DNA of 34,507 nucleotides from NCBI GenBank assembly GCA_020845975.1, contig JADLET010000073.1:1-34507 (forward strand), read 5' to 3'. The position numbers were made by a program, and so were the translations under genes. The stretch's first letter is position 1; each line of letters begins with the position of its first letter. Source of the DNA: Gammaproteobacteria bacterium. Lineage in GTDB: Bacteria > Pseudomonadota > Gammaproteobacteria > SZUA-140. Positions 1 to 11,737 of this stretch are shown here, piece by piece. Under the pieces are notes generated by a model. That model was not told the origin of the DNA. It ran no database searches and was given only the letters and a program-made list of their open reading frames with translations.

Positions 1-98
1 AACGCATACTTGATCTGCGCGGTGATCTGCGCGTCGGTCAGGTCAGGCAGAAAGGAAAACTGGCCCTGGGTGACGCGATTACCGTGATTGGTCATCAT
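1..98 (-). CDS. cbbS: RuBisCO small subunit, 5' part only (cut by window edge)
   Basis: Only the first 32 codons are present; the gene continues past the left edge. The N-terminus reads MMTNHGNRVTQGQFSFLPDL, followed by a TDAQITAQI segment. This is the usual opening of the small subunit of red-type RuBisCO (F-S-F-L-P-D-L-T-D-x-Q-I). The small subunit caps the L8 core of the holoenzyme and is needed for full carboxylase activity. A GGAGA ribosome-binding site lies 7-8 bases upstream of the first of two consecutive ATG codons, so either ATG could be used. It lies 21 bp downstream of cbbL on the same strand, so the two are almost certainly co-transcribed. Identification is firm from position and motif; the rest of the protein cannot be assessed. 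Confidence 0.9.
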   Translation of the reverse strand, partial: MMTNHGNRVTQGQFSFLPDLTDAQITAQIKYA

Positions 99-119
99 GA
101 TGGTTTCTCCTCTCTATCG

Positions 120-1740
<1,621 letters not shown>

Positions 1741-1742
<2 letters not shown>

Positions 1743-2712
1743 GAATAAAGTGCGCCTCAGCCAGATTGCCCGGCATGCCAGCCTGAGGCAGTTGCAGGTA
1801 TTCGAATCCATTGCCCGCCTGGGCAGTTTCACAAAGGCCGCGGACGAGCTTGCGCTGACGCAGCCCACCCTCTCGATCCAGATCAAGAAGCTCACCAATA
1901 TCATCGGGATGCCGCTGTTCGAGCAGATCGGGAAGCGTGTCTATCTGACGAACTGCGGACGCATATTGCTGCAGGCCACCCGTGAGCTGTTCGACACCTT
2001 CTCGCGCCTGGACATGCAACTCGCCAATATGAAAGGCCTGAACAGCGGTCACCTGAACCTGGCCGTCGTGACGACGGCGAAATACTTCGCGCCGCGTGTG
2101 CTCGGTGAATTCTGTCGCCGCTATCCGGGAATCGAGGTCGCGCTCAAGGTCACCAATCGCGAGCGTCTGCTGGAACGTGTGGCGGATAACATGGACGATC
2201 TCTACATCATGGGGCAACCGCCCGATTCACCCGATGTGGAGTTTGAACCCTTCCTGCTGAACCCGATCGTAATCGTCGCGCCACGTGCGCACCCGCTCGT
2301 GACCGAGAAGGCGATACCGCTGTCACGTCTTGCGCAGGAACCGTTCATCATGCGTGAACCGGGTTCCGGCACACGCATGGCAATCGAACAATTTTTCAAA
2401 CAGCATGATATCGAAATAAAAGGGAGGATGGAGCTAGGCAGCAACGAAGCGATCAAGCAGATCGTGGCCAGCGGCATGGGAATCGCAGGCCTGTCGCAGC
2501 ATGCACTAATCTGGGAGGCGCCGATGGGAGAGATCGCGCTGCTCGATGTGAGCGGGTTTCCGCTCGACTGGCACTGGTACGTGGGTTATCCCGCGGGAAA
2601 ACAGCTCTCGGTGGTGGCGCGGGCATTCCTCGCCTTCCTGCAGGAGGAAGGCAAACACATGGCCGACAGGCGCAGCAACATATTCACCAGTCTTTATCGC
2701 GAGATTGCCTGA
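1741..2712 (+). CDS. cbbR: LysR-type regulator of the RuBisCO operon (CbbR)
   Basis: A 323-residue LysR-family transcription factor. Its N-terminal winged helix-turn-helix spans roughly residues 13-75 (SLRQLQVFESIARLGSFTKA, then ALTQPTLSIQIKKL). A substrate-binding type effector domain follows from about residue 95 to 310, with the usual GHLNLAVVTT start of subdomain I. CbbR proteins activate cbb operons in response to metabolites such as RuBP, PEP or NADPH. The divergent location next to cbbLS is what assigns the role here; the family alone would not. There is no convincing Shine-Dalgarno before the ATG, and that ATG lies within a dyad that could be an autoregulatory operator. A GTG at 1750 is a possible alternative start. 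Confidence 0.9.
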
Positions 2713-2713
2713 C

Positions 2714-2729
2714 TCCGGCGCGCGCCGGA
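2714..2729. terminator. Palindrome between convergent cbbR and gyrB
   Basis: TCCGGCGCGCGCCGGA is a perfect 16-bp palindrome in the 33-bp gap between the cbbR and gyrB stop codons. It could act as a bidirectional terminator or transcript-end hairpin. There is no T-tract on either side, so intrinsic termination is not assured. Confidence 0.4.
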
Positions 2730-2745
2730 CGCGCGCCCTGTCTGT

Positions 2746-5181
<2,436 letters not shown>

Positions 5182-5199
5182 TCACGAAAGGCCGGCGCA

Positions 5200-6279
5200 T
5201 TATATCACTTCTATGAACACGCCATGTTCCACGTGAAACATCTTGTGCGGGATATCCACGACGTGTCGGCGAAACGCCGGATCGCTGGTGGTAATAATGG
5301 ATTGAAAGCCCAGGACGCTGATCTTTCCAAGCAGTTGATCAATATGCTGCCCATCCAGCTCCGCAGCGAGATCATCCATCATGATCAGCGCCGTCCTGCC
5401 TGTAATCTCTGCCAGGGTGCGGGCCTGCGCCAAATACAGGGCATAGACCAGAACCTTCATCTGGCCGCGCGAGAGACGCTCCCGGACCAGACTCCCATGC
5501 ACCGTGAAATCGATGTCCGCACGATGTGGACCGATTCGGGTGTACCCCAAACGCCTGTCCCCCTCCAGCCCCTTACTTAGCTGCTCCGAAAAATCCTTAT
5601 CGCTACCCCAGCCCGGACGATATTCGAGGCAAATGGCGCCATCAATGCGCAGCACTGGCAATAACTCATTGAATATGGGAATAAACCGCTGCAGATACCC
5701 CCTGCGGTACGTATCAATCGATACCCCGCTTTCCACCAGCTCTCTGTCCCAAACCTCTGGTTTTGGCAATGACCTCTGTAACAAGATGTTCCGCTGCCTC
5801 AATGCGCGGCGATAGCGTTGCCAAGCCGGCAAGAATCGAGGTTCCACGTGGAACACTCCCCAATTCAGAAACGATCGCCTGAACTCGGGTCCTTGTGTAA
5901 AAACCCGATGGCTTTCCTGGTGAATGGTGACGGCAGGCAGATAAGGCGCCATTTCGGACAGTTTTTGCACAGTCCGGCCGGCAGCCTTCATGCGCATCCG
6001 CCCTCCTTCAGTTTCGTACTCCATTCCCAAGGTAGCGGTTCCTGAGCTTTCGCTGAGTACGTCAGCACTGAGCTGCATTTCGCTCGCACCGCGCTGTACC
6101 ACCTGCGTCAATTGATGGGTACGGAAGGATTTACCGCTGGAGAGCAGGTGAATGGCTTCCAGCAAGCTGGACTTGCCGCTGGCGTTCTCTCCGAAGACCA
6201 CGCTGAGACCCGGGCTAGGCGTCAGATTGAGGGCCTGGATATTTCTGAGGCCTCGGACTTTTAGGCGGACCAGCGTCAT
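5200..6279 (-). CDS. recF: DNA replication and repair protein RecF
   Basis: SMC-like ATPase that loads RecA at single-strand gaps together with RecO and RecR. The 359-residue length is normal. Walker A is GENASGKS (30-37), the ABC signature is LSRGQMK (269-275) and Walker B is LIMMDD (298-303). The gene follows dnaN and precedes gyrB in the conserved order. Two segments encoding F-H-V-E (residues 143-146 and 348-351) coincide at the DNA level with near-perfect ParB-binding palindromes, the second close to the C-terminus. The tail after residue 340 may therefore be shaped by a DNA-level function. The start ATG is preceded only by a weak AGGG element. Confidence 0.97.
   Translation of the reverse strand: MTLVRLKVRGLRNIQALNLTPSPGLSVVFGENASGKSSLLEAIHLLSSGKSFRTHQLTQVVQRGASEMQLSADVLSESSGTATLGMEYETEGGRMRMKAAGRTVQKLSEMAPYLPAVTIHQESHRVFTQGPEFRRSFLNWGVFHVEPRFLPAWQRYRRALRQRNILLQRSLPKPEVWDRELVESGVSIDTYRRGYLQRFIPIFNELLPVLRIDGAICLEYRPGWGSDKDFSEQLSKGLEGDRRLGYTRIGPHRADIDFTVHGSLVRERLSRGQMKVLVYALYLAQARTLAEITGRTALIMMDDLAAELDGQHIDQLLGKISVLGFQSIITTSDPAFRRHVVDIPHKMFHVEHGVFIEVI
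5225..5240. other. parS-like ParB binding site 1 (inside recF)
   Basis: TGTTCCACGTGAAACA matches at all 16 positions the widely conserved bacterial chromosomal parS sequence (TGTTnCACGTGAAACA). Such sites cluster near the origin and nucleate ParB spreading, which recruits ParA and SMC/MukBEF-like complexes for segregation. The site lies in the last codons of recF, about 2.4 kb from the candidate origin. Confidence 0.85.
5840..5855. other. parS-like ParB binding site 2 (inside recF)
   Basis: GGTTCCACGTGGAACA contains the fully symmetric 14-bp core GTTCCACGTGGAAC. It differs only in its first base from TGTTCCACGTGGAACA, the symmetric form seen in Pseudomonas-type parS sites. It is 615 bp from site 1 and in frame to encode V-F-H-V-E in RecF. 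Confidence 0.8.
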
Positions 6280-6317
6280 ACCCTGGATGAGACAGATGGC
6301 GACAGCTCATGTGCAAA

Positions 6318-6331
6318 GCGGGCCATCCCGC
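6318..6331 (-). terminator. Small hairpin between dnaN and recF
   Basis: Read on the minus strand, GCGGG-ATGG-CCCGC is followed by TTTG in the 106-bp gap after dnaN. The stem is short and the T-run weak, so it may only attenuate or protect the dnaN transcript end. Confidence 0.3.
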
Positions 6332-6385
6332 CGGAATAGCGCGAGGGATTATGGAAGTTCGGAGATGGCAATGGTGCCGTTGGGC

Positions 6386-7486
6386 CTAGAGCCGCATCGG
6401 CATCACGATGTACCTGCACGTCTTGTCATCTACGCCCTGGATCAGACAGCTGCTGTTCGAATCGGTCAGGGTCATTGAAATCGTTTCGGAATTGCCGGCC
6501 GACAATGCATCGAGGAGGTAGGTCACATTAAACCCGATCTCCAGACTGTCGCCCGTATAGTCGATCGCGAGTTCTTCCTCGGCCTCCTCCTGCTCCGGAT
6601 TGTGCGCAAGGATATGCATGATGCCGCTGGCGAATTGCATCCGCACCCCGCGGTACTTCTCGTTCGACAGGATCGAAACGCGAGACAAGGCCTGGCGCAG
6701 CGCCTCCCTGTCGCAGACCGCCGTCTTGTTGCCCCCCTTCGGTATCACGTTCTGGTAATCGGGGAAACGCCCATCGATCAACTTGGTGGTAAAGCTGATC
6801 TCGGCGGTTTTGACTTGGATGAAATTGCCTCCAACACGGACTTCAACCTCGCTGTCATCGTCAGAGAGCAGGCGATAGAGCTCCATCACGGCCTTTCTCG
6901 GGATAATAAGACTTTGATTTTTATCAATTTCCTTAGGATATGTGGTCTCGCACAGCGCAAGTCGGTGACCGTCCGTTGCAACCATCCGGATGATGCGGTT
7001 CTCCAGCTCCATCAAGAGGCCGTTCAGGTAGTAACGGACGTCCTGCTGTGCCATGGCAAAGTGGGTGCGGGCGATGGAGTTTCTCAAGGTGCGTTGTGGA
7101 AGCTTGAGCTGGGAGACCTTCTGGTTCACTTCGATGTTAGGGAATTCCATCGCCGGCAGGGTCGATAACACGAAGCGGCTTTTGCCCGAGCGAATGGTGG
7201 CGCGTTCGCCGCTGATGGAAATATCCAGCACAGCATCATCCGCCAGTGCGCGGCAGATATCCAGGAACTTGCGGGCAGGAAGAGTCGTGTCGCCATCGCT
7301 TGCCTTGCTGATCGCGGCATGCGAGAGCATCTCGATTTCGAGATCGGTGCTGGTCAATGTCAGGGATTCGCCGGATACCTTGAGCAGCACATTCGACAGG
7401 ATCGGGAGGGTCTGTCGACGTTCGACAATCCCGCTTACCGTCTGCAACGGCTTGATCAGTGCATCACGTGTAATAGTAAATTTCAT
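6386..7486 (-). CDS. dnaN: DNA polymerase III beta sliding clamp
   Basis: Ring-shaped processivity clamp of the replicative polymerase. The length of 366 residues equals that of E. coli DnaN. It begins MKFTITRDALIKPLQTVSGI and ends CRYIVMPMRL, the canonical C-terminus next to the protein-binding pocket. TDGHRLA and KLIDGRFPDYQNVIP are family hallmarks of domains 2-3. An AGGAAG ribosome-binding site lies about 10 bases before the ATG. The gene is downstream of dnaA, separated by a 202-bp gap that looks like the origin, so it may have its own promoter in that AT-rich stretch. Confidence 0.98.
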   Translation of the reverse strand: MKFTITRDALIKPLQTVSGIVERRQTLPILSNVLLKVSGESLTLTSTDLEIEMLSHAAISKASDGDTTLPARKFLDICRALADDAVLDISISGERATIRSGKSRFVLSTLPAMEFPNIEVNQKVSQLKLPQRTLRNSIARTHFAMAQQDVRYYLNGLLMELENRIIRMVATDGHRLALCETTYPKEIDKNQSLIIPRKAVMELYRLLSDDDSEVEVRVGGNFIQVKTAEISFTTKLIDGRFPDYQNVIPKGGNKTAVCDREALRQALSRVSILSNEKYRGVRMQFASGIMHILAHNPEQEEAEEELAIDYTGDSLEIGFNVTYLLDALSAGNSETISMTLTDSNSSCLIQGVDDKTCRYIVMPMRL

Positions 7487-7533
7487 TTTTATATTTCTTC
7501 CTGAAATCTATAATAATTAGTCCCGCGACTTTC

Positions 7534-7542
7534 TCTGGATAA
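7534..7542 (-). promoter_or_regulatory. DnaA box, 8 of 9, beside the AT-rich block
   Basis: TCTGGATAA reads TTATCCAGA on the minus strand, one mismatch from consensus. It is the box nearest the AT-rich putative unwinding element. Confidence 0.5.
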
Positions 7543-7622
7543 CTTGATTAATCGATTTTCCATCAGTGAGTTGACGCTTCCGTTAACCTGTTGATGATGT
7601 CGGTATCCATGGCTGGGTATGC

Positions 7623-7631
7623 TGTGGATAT
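7623..7631 (-). promoter_or_regulatory. DnaA box, 8 of 9
   Basis: TGTGGATAT reads ATATCCACA on the minus strand, one mismatch from the consensus TTATCCACA. Confidence 0.6.
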
Positions 7632-7668
7632 CATGTGTGGCAAATGCGTCGCGTGTCCACAACCCGAA

Positions 7669-7677
7669 TTATCCACA
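7669..7677 (+). promoter_or_regulatory. DnaA box, perfect consensus
   Basis: TTATCCACA matches the DnaA nonamer at all nine positions and lies 12 bp from the dnaA stop codon, inside the candidate origin. Confidence 0.75.
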
Positions 7678-7688
7678 GGCTATCAACA

Positions 7689-9077
7689 TCATGTCGTGAG
7701 CGTTCTCAACAGGTTTGTGTAGTCCTCATTCGTACGTACGTCGCTCTTTCTCAGCTCCAGGATTTTGCGACAGGCATGCAACACCGTCGTATGATCGCGT
7801 CCGCCGAAGGCCTCGCCAATCTCGGGCAGACTGTGACTGGTAAGTTCTTTGGCCAAAGCCATAGCCATTTGCCGCGGCCGCGCAACCGAGCGTGAGCGCC
7901 GTTTAGATAACAGATCCGAATAACGGATCTTGCAGTAGTCGGCGACAGTGCGCTGGATGTTTTCGATGGTCACCAGCTTATCCTGCAGGGCGAGCAGATC
8001 CCTGAGGGCATCCTTTGCGAGTTCCAGCGTGATAGGGCGACCGGTGAAGCGTGAGCTGGCAATCACGCGGCGCAGCGAGCCCTCCAGTTCGCGAACGTTG
8101 GAGCGCACGCGTTTTGCTATGAAAAAAGCGATTTCATCCGGGAGATCGACATTGGTCTGCACGGCTTTGCTCTTCAGGATTGCCACGCAGGTTTCCAGCT
8201 CGGGGGGGTCGATCGAAACCGTGAGGCCCCAGCCAAAGCGAGACTTCAGCCGCTCTTCCAGGCCGCCGACCTCCTTGGGGTAGCGGTCGCAGGTCAGGAT
8301 GATCTGACTCTGCCCTTCTATCAGTGTATTGAAGGTATGGAAGAACTCCTCCTGTGATCGCTCCTTGTTGGCGAAGAACTGGATATCATCAATGAGCAGG
8401 GCGTCGACCGAACGGTAGTAACGCTTGAACTCGTCGATCGAGTTGTGCTGGAAGGCCTTGATCATGTCGCCCACGAACCGTTCCGAATGGACATAGACCA
8501 CGCGAGACGCCGGGTTCCTCTGCACCATCTGGTTTCCAACGGCATGCATCAGGTGGGTCTTGCCGAGGCCGACGCCGCCATAGATGAACAACGGATTGTA
8601 TGAGCGACCAGGATTTTCAGCCACCTGCGACGAAGCGGCACGCGCCAGCTGGTTCGATTTGCCTTCCACGAAACTCTCGAAGGTAAACTCCGGCTGCAGG
8701 TTGCGTATGTGGTGAACATCGTCATGATCACTGCGGCGAAAGAAACCGTTCTGGGGCGCCGCCGGCCGCGCCTGGGGCGGGGAAGGGCGGCGCATCGGCT
8801 GGGGAGGATCACGCTGGGGCAACGACGACGACCGGTTGCTGCCCACTTCCAGTGACACCTGCAGCGCGTTTCCGGCCTTGAGCCTGGTGGTGATCTCCGA
8901 AATCTGGTCGATGAAACGCTCGTTGACCCAGTCGAGTACGAACTGGTTCGGCGCCAGGAGGCGCAGGCTGGTATCGTTCTCGATCGCCTGCAGGGGGCGT
9001 ATCCAGGTATTGAATTGCTGCGCGGTCAGCTCGGTTTCCAGATGGTCAAGGCACTTTTTCCAGAGCGAGCTATCCAC
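7689..9077 (-). CDS. dnaA: Chromosomal replication initiator DnaA
   Basis: AAA+ initiator that binds DnaA boxes and opens the origin. From a GTG start at 9077 it has 462 residues. Domain I is [11 protein letters not shown]...[11 protein letters not shown], a Pro/Arg-rich linker follows, then domain III with Walker [10 protein letters not shown] (about 167-175) and Walker B LLIDD (about 227-231). Domain IV has the DNA-binding signature [15 protein letters not shown]. An ATG-started frame extends to 9137, but GTG is preferred: GGGAGGA lies 9 bases upstream, and family members start just before the S-L-W motif. A DnaA-box-like nonamer overlaps the GTG codon, which suggests autorepression. The gene is read away from rpmH and towards dnaN. 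Confidence 0.97.
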   Translation of the reverse strand: MDSSLWKKCLDHLETELTAQQFNTWIRPLQAIENDTSLRLLAPNQFVLDWVNERFIDQISEITTRLKAGNALQVSLEVGSNRSSSLPQRDPPQPMRRPSPPQARPAAPQNGFFRRSDHDDVHHIRNLQPEFTFESFVEGKSNQLARAASSQVAENPGRSYNPLFIYGGVGLGKTHLMHAVGNQMVQRNPASRVVYVHSERFVGDMIKAFQHNSIDEFKRYYRSVDALLIDDIQFFANKERSQEEFFHTFNTLIEGQSQIILTCDRYPKEVGGLEERLKSRFGWGLTVSIDPPELETCVAILKSKAVQTNVDLPDEIAFFIAKRVRSNVRELEGSLRRVIASSRFTGRPITLELAKDALRDLLALQDKLVTIENIQRTVADYCKIRYSDLLSKRRSRSVARPRQMAMALAKELTSHSLPEIGEAFGGRDHTTVLHACRKILELRKSDVRTNEDYTNLLRTLTT

Positions 9078-9078
9078 A
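9070..9078 (+). promoter_or_regulatory. DnaA-box-like site over the dnaA start codon
   Basis: CTATCCACA (8 of 9 to TTATCCACA) covers the GTG start of dnaA. It could allow DnaA-mediated feedback, but one mismatch in coding DNA can occur by chance. Confidence 0.4.
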
Positions 9079-9197
9079 GAACGACGTCCTCCCATAAAAC
9101 CGGGTGCCTGGGGCAGTAAAGCGGGCGAAGTCGGCAAGTGTATACCTGTTTATGGTGCTAATCCATACCCGAAAATACGCACCGTGCGACATTTCGA

Positions 9198-9225
9198 TTG
9201 ACACGCCCAAGGGAAAATTGGTAAT
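9198..9225 (+). promoter_or_regulatory. Probable sigma-70 promoter of rpmH
   Basis: A perfect -35 hexamer TTGACA (9198-9203) is followed after 16 bp by GGTAAT (9220-9225, 4 of 6 to TATAAT), about 80 bp before the rpmH ATG. This is the only good -35 seen in the 226-bp dnaA-rpmH gap. The rest of the gap shows no recognisable element. Confidence 0.5.
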
Positions 9226-9303
9226 GTTTCCCCCTTTCGATTTTGGGCAGCAAAAAGCTGATTTTCAGGGAATTTCCCGCAGGTTTTCCAGGCAGGGCAA
9301 GTC

Positions 9304-9438
9304 ATGAAGAGACCATTTCAACCGAGTGTTCTGAAGCGTAAGCGTACCCACGGCTTTCGCGCGCGCATGCAAACCGCCGCAGGGCGGGCGGTACTGAGCC
9401 GTCGTCGCGCCAAAGGCCGCGCGAAGCTGTGCGCCTGA
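9304..9438 (+). CDS. rpmH: 50S ribosomal protein L34
   Basis: A 44-residue basic protein, [20 protein letters not shown] continuing to [12 protein letters not shown]. This matches bacterial L34 almost throughout (M-K-R-x-F-Q-P-S-x-x-K-R-x-R-x-H-G-F-R-x-R-M). It sits at the polypeptide exit side of the large subunit. It lies between dnaA (divergent) and rnpA (19 bp downstream, same strand), the standard arrangement. It ends in LCA instead of the usual lysine-rich tail. The ribosome-binding site is weak (AGGGCA). Confidence 0.97.
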   Translation: MKRPFQPSVLKRKRTHGFRARMQTAAGRAVLSRRRAKGRAKLCA

Positions 9439-9457
9439 GTCCCAGTGCCTGAACGGA

Positions 9458-9820
9458 TTGGAACCGGTTCGCTATCGTTTCGGTAAATCGCACCGGCTGC
9501 TGAAACCGAGTGAATACCGGTTCGTATTCCAACGCGCGCGCAAGCGAGCGGCACAAGGTTTCACTATATATATCTGTTCCAACGCGCTCGATCATCCCCG
9601 TCTGGGTATTGCGATATCGCGCAAGTGCGTGCCGAGCGCAGTAATGCGGAACCGCGCCAAGCGGGTCATCCGCGAGTGCTTCCGCTTGCGGTCGCACACG
9701 CTGGGGGGCGTGGACATCGTGTTTCTGGGCCGCCACGGCCTGGCCGGGCAGAGCAGGGACGAGCTGCGCGCCGTGGTGAATGCGCAACTAGCGGAGATTG
9801 AACAATGCGCAGGTTGCTGA
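9458..9820 (+). CDS. rnpA: Ribonuclease P protein component
   Basis: Small basic cofactor of RNase P, which trims 5' leaders from tRNA precursors. The 120 residues include [20 protein letters not shown] at the N-terminus and the diagnostic RNR motif [13 protein letters not shown]. The only usable in-frame start near the expected N-terminus is TTG at 9458, giving L(M)EPVRYRFGK; no ATG or GTG is available in frame, and no strong Shine-Dalgarno is visible. A rare start in the rpmH-rnpA pair may keep RnpA far below L34 in amount. The 3' end overlaps yidD by 16 bp. Confidence 0.93.
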   Translation: MEPVRYRFGKSHRLLKPSEYRFVFQRARKRAAQGFTIYICSNALDHPRLGIAISRKCVPSAVMRNRAKRVIRECFRLRSHTLGGVDIVFLGRHGLAGQSRDELRAVVNAQLAEIEQCAGC

Positions 9821-10032
9821 CGCTGTTAATCCGGGCCTATCGTTATGGGATCAGCCCGTATCTGGGCGCTCATTGCCGCTTCGAACCCAGCTGTTCACGT
9901 TATGCCGAAATCGCCATTTCCCGCTTCGGAGTCCTGCGCGGCGGGGGCATGGCCGTGCGGCGTCTGCTGCGTTGCCACCCATGGCATGCGGGCGGCATCG
10001 ATCCGGTGCCTGAACGCGGCGCTCAACGATAA
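9805..10032 (+). CDS. yidD: Membrane protein insertion efficiency factor YidD
   Basis: A 75-residue protein with the family motifs [23 protein letters not shown] and [18 protein letters not shown] (conserved cysteines and C-terminal GG-x-DPVP). YidD is a small membrane-associated protein that assists YidC/Sec-dependent insertion. It begins inside the end of rnpA and ends 12 bp before yidC, so rnpA-yidD-yidC are translationally close and probably one operon. Confidence 0.93.
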   Translation: MRRLLTLLIRAYRYGISPYLGAHCRFEPSCSRYAEIAISRFGVLRGGGMAVRRLLRCHPWHAGGIDPVPERGAQR

Positions 10033-10044
10033 GTCGATACCACG

Positions 10045-11694
10045 ATGGACAATCAGAAGATCATCCTGTTTTTTGCCCTCTCGTTCGTGCTGCTGCTGAT
10101 CTGGCAGGCGTGGCAAGAGGATTACGGCCCCAATCCCGCCGACACCACAGTCCAGGCCGCAGCGTCACCGACCGCGGATATCCCCGCTGCTCCGGCCACT
10201 TCGGTCAGCGCCGCACCGGAAGGCGCGGTCCCGGTCGCAACACCTGGGCCGCGCGGTTTCCAGCGCGGTACGCGTGTCCGGGTCATAACCGACCTGCTCG
10301 ACGTCGAACTGGATACAACGGGTGGAGACATCCGAACGGTCGCGCTGCTGGCCTTTCCGGTGTCCACGGAGAAAAAAGATATACCCTTCCGCCTGATGCA
10401 GGACGAGGGGACGCGCATCTTCATTGCCCAGAGTGGCCTGATTTCCCAGCAAGCCGCGCCTGATCACTACGCGGTTTACACCACGGAGGCAAACGAGTAT
10501 CGCCTGCAGGGGGATGAACTGCGAGTGCCGCTGCGCTGGAGTGCCCCCGCCGGCATCACCGTTACGAAGACCTATATCTTTTATCGGGACAGCTATCAGA
10601 TCGGGATCGAGTACCGTATCGAAAACGCATCGGGCGCACCGTGGACAGGCCATCAGTACCGCCAGTTCCAGCGCAGTCTGCCGGGCGATGATGAGAAATC
10701 GGCATTCCTGTATACCTATACCGGTGGCGTGATTCACAGCCAGGAAGAGAAGTACGAAAAGATCGATTTCGAGGACATGGACAAGGAGAACCTCGACCGC
10801 ACCATCACCGGCGGCTGGGGGGCCATGATTCAGCACTACTTCATCGGCGCCTGGCTGCCGGATTCGCAGGAAACCAATCAGTTCTACAGCAAGGCGCCCA
10901 AGGGCCAGCCCTATGTGCTGGGGCTGCTGTCCCAGGCCATGACGGTCGCGCCGGGTGAAGCGGGCGATTTCAAGAGCCGGCTCTACATCGGTCCGAAGGA
11001 TCAGGCGCGGATGGAAAAGGCCGCCGAGGGCCTGCGTCTGACGGTCGATTACGGCATGCTCACCATTCTTGCCCAGCCGCTGTTCTGGCTCATGAAGTAT
11101 ATCCACGGACTGGTCGGCAACTGGGGCTGGTCGATTATCCTGCTGACATTGATGGTCAAGCTGGTGTTCTACAAGCTGTCGGAGACCAGCTACCGTTCGA
11201 TGGCGAACATGCGAGTGTTGCAGCCCAAGCTGATGCAGTTGCGCGAGCGTTACGGCGACGACCGCCAGCGCATGAGCCAGGCCATGATGGAGTTATATAA
11301 AAAGGAAAAGATCAATCCTCTCGGCGGCTGTCTGCCGATGGTGGTCCAGATCCCGGTATTCATTGCGCTGTACTGGGTGCTGCTCGAGAGCGTCGAGTTG
11401 CGCCAGGCCCCGTTTGTGCTGTGGATCCATGACCTCTCCACCAAGGATCCCTATTACATCCTGCCCCTGCTGATGGGCGTGACGATGTTCATCCAGCAGA
11501 AGCTCAATCCGCCGCCGCCCGATCCGATCCAGGCCAAGGTGCTGATGGCGCTGCCGTTCATTTTCACGCTGTTCTTCGCCTTCTTTCCCGCGGGCCTGGT
11601 CGTCTACTGGGTGGCGAACAGCGTGCTCTCCATCCTGCAGCAATGGTACATAACGCACCGGATCGAGAAGTCGAGCAAGACCGCCAAGGCTTGA
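10045..11694 (+). CDS. yidC: Membrane protein insertase YidC
   Basis: Inserts inner-membrane proteins alone or with SecYEG. It has 549 residues. There is an N-terminal transmembrane segment (about 5-22) and an Ala/Pro-rich linker, then the large periplasmic P1 domain of gram-negative YidC. The conserved five-helix insertase core lies from about residue 350. The groove arginine is R384 in [13 protein letters not shown], and [24 protein letters not shown] is the family signature. The tail [13 protein letters not shown] is basic, as expected for ribosome contact. The gene follows yidD by 12 bp; a hairpin separates it from mnmE. Confidence 0.97.
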   Translation: MDNQKIILFFALSFVLLLIWQAWQEDYGPNPADTTVQAAASPTADIPAAPATSVSAAPEGAVPVATPGPRGFQRGTRVRVITDLLDVELDTTGGDIRTVALLAFPVSTEKKDIPFRLMQDEGTRIFIAQSGLISQQAAPDHYAVYTTEANEYRLQGDELRVPLRWSAPAGITVTKTYIFYRDSYQIGIEYRIENASGAPWTGHQYRQFQRSLPGDDEKSAFLYTYTGGVIHSQEEKYEKIDFEDMDKENLDRTITGGWGAMIQHYFIGAWLPDSQETNQFYSKAPKGQPYVLGLLSQAMTVAPGEAGDFKSRLYIGPKDQARMEKAAEGLRLTVDYGMLTILAQPLFWLMKYIHGLVGNWGWSIILLTLMVKLVFYKLSETSYRSMANMRVLQPKLMQLRERYGDDRQRMSQAMMELYKKEKINPLGGCLPMVVQIPVFIALYWVLLESVELRQAPFVLWIHDLSTKDPYYILPLLMGVTMFIQQKLNPPPPDPIQAKVLMALPFIFTLFFAFFPAGLVVYWVANSVLSILQQWYITHRIEKSSKTAKA

Positions 11695-11713
11695 GCCCGG
11701 TCTCGCCGCTTCC

Positions 11714-11731
11714 GCGGTCCACGCGGACCGC
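11714..11731 (+). promoter_or_regulatory. Hairpin immediately upstream of mnmE
   Basis: GCGGTCC-ACGC-GGACCGC forms a 7-bp stem with a 4-base loop, then TTTCCC and the mnmE ATG. It occupies the place of the ribosome-binding site, and no Shine-Dalgarno is visible. It could be the yidC transcript end or a structure limiting mnmE translation. Confidence 0.45.
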
Positions 11732-11737
11732 TTTCCC

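Larger units (their letters stand above)
7487..7688. other. Candidate chromosomal replication origin (oriC)
   Basis: Gap between dnaA and dnaN. It has an AT-rich block beside dnaN (about 7471-7520, with TATAATAATTAG) that could unwind. Towards dnaA it has several DnaA-box-like nonamers: TTATCCACA (7669-7677), TGTGGATAT (7623-7631), TCTGGATAA (7534-7542) and the weaker GTGTCCACA (7653-7661). Origins in this exact gap are known in several proteobacteria. The dnaA-rpmH gap on the other side shows no box of similar quality. Strand switching of the flanking genes also fits. Confidence 0.7.

Noticed and set aside
7462-7474. TCACGTGTAA in dnaN as a parS site
   Set aside because: Core only, with flanks unlike parS.
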